The notes under the pieces: generated by a model
Databases searched by the model: none
Seen by the model: only the letters and a program-made list of their open reading frames with translations
What the model was told of the DNA's origin: nothing
Shown here: one piece after another, positions 62,211-64,000 of the stretch
Layout: each line of letters starts with the position of its first letter
Position numbering within the stretch: the stretch's first letter is position 1
Program-made: the position numbers and the translations under genes
NCBI GenBank assembly: GCA_963707275.1
Contig: CAVPPH010000014.1
Coordinates: 29,947-93,946 of the forward strand
Source: JACKBK01 sp963707275
GTDB lineage: Bacteria > Chloroflexota > Anaerolineae > JAAEKA01
Reading direction: 5' to 3'
DNA: 64,000 nucleotides

Positions 62211-63633
62211 TCAGCTTGCCAGCCGCGGCCGGCGGGATCGATGCTGTTGCCGGTGTCGCGCTGGTTCTCTGTGCGGCGCATGCCGCGGCGGCCGCTGGGC
62301 GTTGACTGCGAGCTGCGCCATGCGCGGCGAAGTCGCGCGAGCCGGCCTGGCGCAGCCGATGGAGGGTGACTCTCGCTGACCATCCAGCGGGTGGCGTGGT
62401 CGTAGAACTCGGCTGAGTAGCGGCCTGCCACGCCCAGGTCGCGGTCGGTGCGCTGCTCCCAGTGCAGCCCGGAGTAGACGCTGGTCGTCCACCGCCTCGT
62501 GGTACTTTGTGCCCTTGATCGGATAGGCGACGGTGGTCAGGAAGACGTCGGGGTTGGACTTCTTGAGGTGATCGACGGTGGCCTCGATGTCCGAAACGTC
62601 TTCACCGTCGTAGCCCAGCATCATGAACATGCCGACCTGGATGCCGCCGCGCCTGCAGCAGTCTGGTTGTCGCCTGCACGTCGGCGATGTCGCTTTGCGC
62701 TCCATGGCGTCGAGGATGCGCTGCGAGCCGCTTTCGGCGCCGATCCACAGCCGGTAGCAGCCCATCTCCGCCAGCGCGTCGGCCACCGCCTCGTCAACGC
62801 GGTCGGCGCGGCTGATGCACTCGAAGGGGATGCGCAGGCCGCGCGCTTTCAACGCTTCGGCGATTGCAGGAACCAGCGGCGGTTGATGGTGAACACGTCG
62901 TCGGCATACCAGAGCTGATCGGGCGATAGCGCTCGGCCAGCCAGGCCACCTCGTCGGCGACATCCTCGACGCTGCGTCGCCGGTGCGTTTCGCCGAAGAC
63001 GGAGTGGCTGCACCACGTGCAGGTGTAGGGACAGCCGCGTGCGGTGATCAGCGAGACCGAGCCGACGCCATGGTGCGTGCGCCAGGCTCCAGGTAGCGCC
63101 TCGAGGTCGATGGCCTCGCGGTCCGGCCAGGGCTGCGCGCCGAGATCAGGATCTGCGGCCGCGGCCGGTGTGCACGATCTCGCCGTCTTCGTCGCGGTAG
63201 ACGATCCCGCGATCTCGTGCAAGCCGGCCATGCCGTGCGCGCGAGGCGCGGGATCAATTCCTCCAGCGTCAGTTCGCCCTCGCCGACGGCGACGATGTCC
63301 GCGCCGGCGTCCAGATACGCCTCGGCGTAGCCGGCGGCTCCGGCCCGCCGAGGACGACGCGGCTGCCCAGCTCACGAAAAGCGGCAGGATCGCAAGACCC
63401 GCGGCGGGTCATCAGGTTGGTGTAGATGCCGACGAGCGGCGGTTGGGCGACGGGGCATCCGTCGCCGAAGGCGTCCCACGATCGGAAAGTGGTGTCGAAG
63501 ACCTCGACGTCGAAACCGCGCGCTTTCAGGTGCGAGGAGGTAGAGCATCCCGAACGTCGGGTAGGGCTTCATCACCTTGCGCTCGTGTGCATCTTCGCCG
63601 AGGAAGTAGCCGTGGGTCAGGAGGAGGTCTCAT
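62211..63633 (-). CDS. B12-binding-domain radical SAM protein (many frame breaks)
   Basis: Pieces in all three minus-strand frames read as one protein: LLLTHGYFLGEDAHERKV and KPYPTFGMLYLL (cobalamin-binding start), GFDVEVFDTTFRSW, GADIVAVGEGELTLEELI, then radical SAM segments ITARGCPYTCTWCSHSVFGE (CxYTCTWC cluster motif), PFECISRADRVDEAVADALA, WIGAESGSQRILDAM and VGMFMMLGYDGEDVSD. ATG 63633 overlaps the upstream stop as ATGA. Five to eight breaks are needed. Family members modify lipids or natural products; the reaction is unknown. About 470 aa when repaired. Confidence 0.72.
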
Positions 63634-64000
63634 GGGCTCGGTTCGTCTCGTGCTGCCGGCACCTCGTCCTCGTACTCGGAGCTGGACGAGGAGGAGTAGA
63701 CGAGAGGATGGAGACGGTCGAAATCGCCCGTGATCGTACCCGGCGGCGATCTTGAAGATCACCCGCACCTGGCCGGGCTGGTAGGTCCACGGGGTGTCAT
63801 CGTAGCGACGCGACAGCGTATCGATGTGTTCCTCGGCGCCGTCATGGTGATCTCGGCCACGTGGCCGCTGGATGTCGAGGTGGTGTACGGCTCGTCGGGA
63901 TCCATGATCGACAGCGCGACCCGGCCATCGCGACGTATGTTGCGGTCCTTTGCGCGGCCTTCAGCGGTGTTGACCAGGATGTACTCGCCGTCGAAATCGA
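63630..64000 (-). CDS. PPOX-class F420/FMN-dependent oxidoreductase, 5' end outside window (frame interrupted)
   Basis: The fragment reads FDGEYILVNTAEGRAKDRNI then RVALSIMDPDEPY, GAEEHIDTLSRRYDDTPW and GQVRVIFKIAAG, the pattern of pyridoxamine-phosphate-oxidase-like enzymes of the F420-binding branch. The tail is Ser/Glu-rich and ends PAARDEPSP at the TGA 63630-63632. At least two frame breaks (near 63880 and 63735). The start lies beyond the right edge. Cofactor choice between F420 and FMN cannot be made from this part. Confidence 0.7.

Overview
The window looks like a high-GC member of the Chloroflexota (Anaerolineae/Caldilineae/Ardenticatenia-like). This is inferred from several traits together: secreted proteins with Thr/Pro/Ala linkers of the (P-T-A-T-P-T)n kind, many multiheme cytochromes including a NapC/NirT-headed one, a Rieske/cytochrome b pair with a multiheme partner, leaderless promoters, and short tandem heptanucleotide repeats that enter genes. 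No rRNA, tRNA, CRISPR array or complete insertion sequence was seen.

Region 1 (1-19.1 kb) is a respiratory and electron-transfer island. It has two NarL-type two-component pairs (2-1640 and 14569-16724). A module of a small membrane protein plus an octaheme cytochrome occurs twice (1773-2982, and 7535-6404 on the minus strand); the second copy runs on into a HybA-like Fe-S protein and a HybB/NrfD-like quinone-reactive membrane subunit. A lipoprotein decaheme cytochrome follows (8029-10252), then a minus-strand operon of Rieske protein, cytochrome b and a ~14-heme cytochrome (14336-10815), and a ~16-heme NapC-headed cytochrome (16841-19060). The likely logic is electrons from menaquinol through membrane complexes to chains of c-hemes at or beyond the cell surface; the terminal acceptor cannot be read from the sequence. 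An FNR-like box at -41.5 of a good promoter and a recurring GGTAATT element suggest redox control.

Region 2 (19.1-32 kb) is housekeeping and transport: radA, a 65-aa conserved small protein, an ATP-grasp/oligoendopeptidase F fusion, a ClC channel with an RCK_C tail, a Na/Pi-cotransporter-like protein, a tandem UspA protein, glycerate 2-kinase, YihY, a ComEA-like protein and a slipin. Region 3 (32-51 kb) holds a class A PBP, rho followed by a LysM/M23 peptidase, two Nudix hydrolases, dodecin, glycosyltransferase, a coiled-coil membrane protein, GNATs, pcm-acylphosphatase, a secreted TolB-like propeller protein, a lipoprotein polysaccharide deacetylase and RqcH/NFACT. Region 4 (51-58.7 kb) is an envelope-polysaccharide cluster (O-antigen ligase/polymerase-like, three glycosyltransferase-type genes, Wzx-like flippase, methyltransferase). 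Region 5 (58.8-64 kb) has two B12-binding-type radical SAM genes, two methyltransferases and the end of a PPOX-type F420/FMN enzyme.

Reading frames are broken very often in 6.8-18.9 kb and 60.5-64 kb, and occasionally elsewhere, while 19.1-35 kb is almost clean. Heme motifs, internal repeats and ribosome binding sites persist across the breaks and many breaks are cured by removing one base, so they look more like sequence/assembly errors than gene decay. Interrupted genes are therefore given as single genes with approximate joins.
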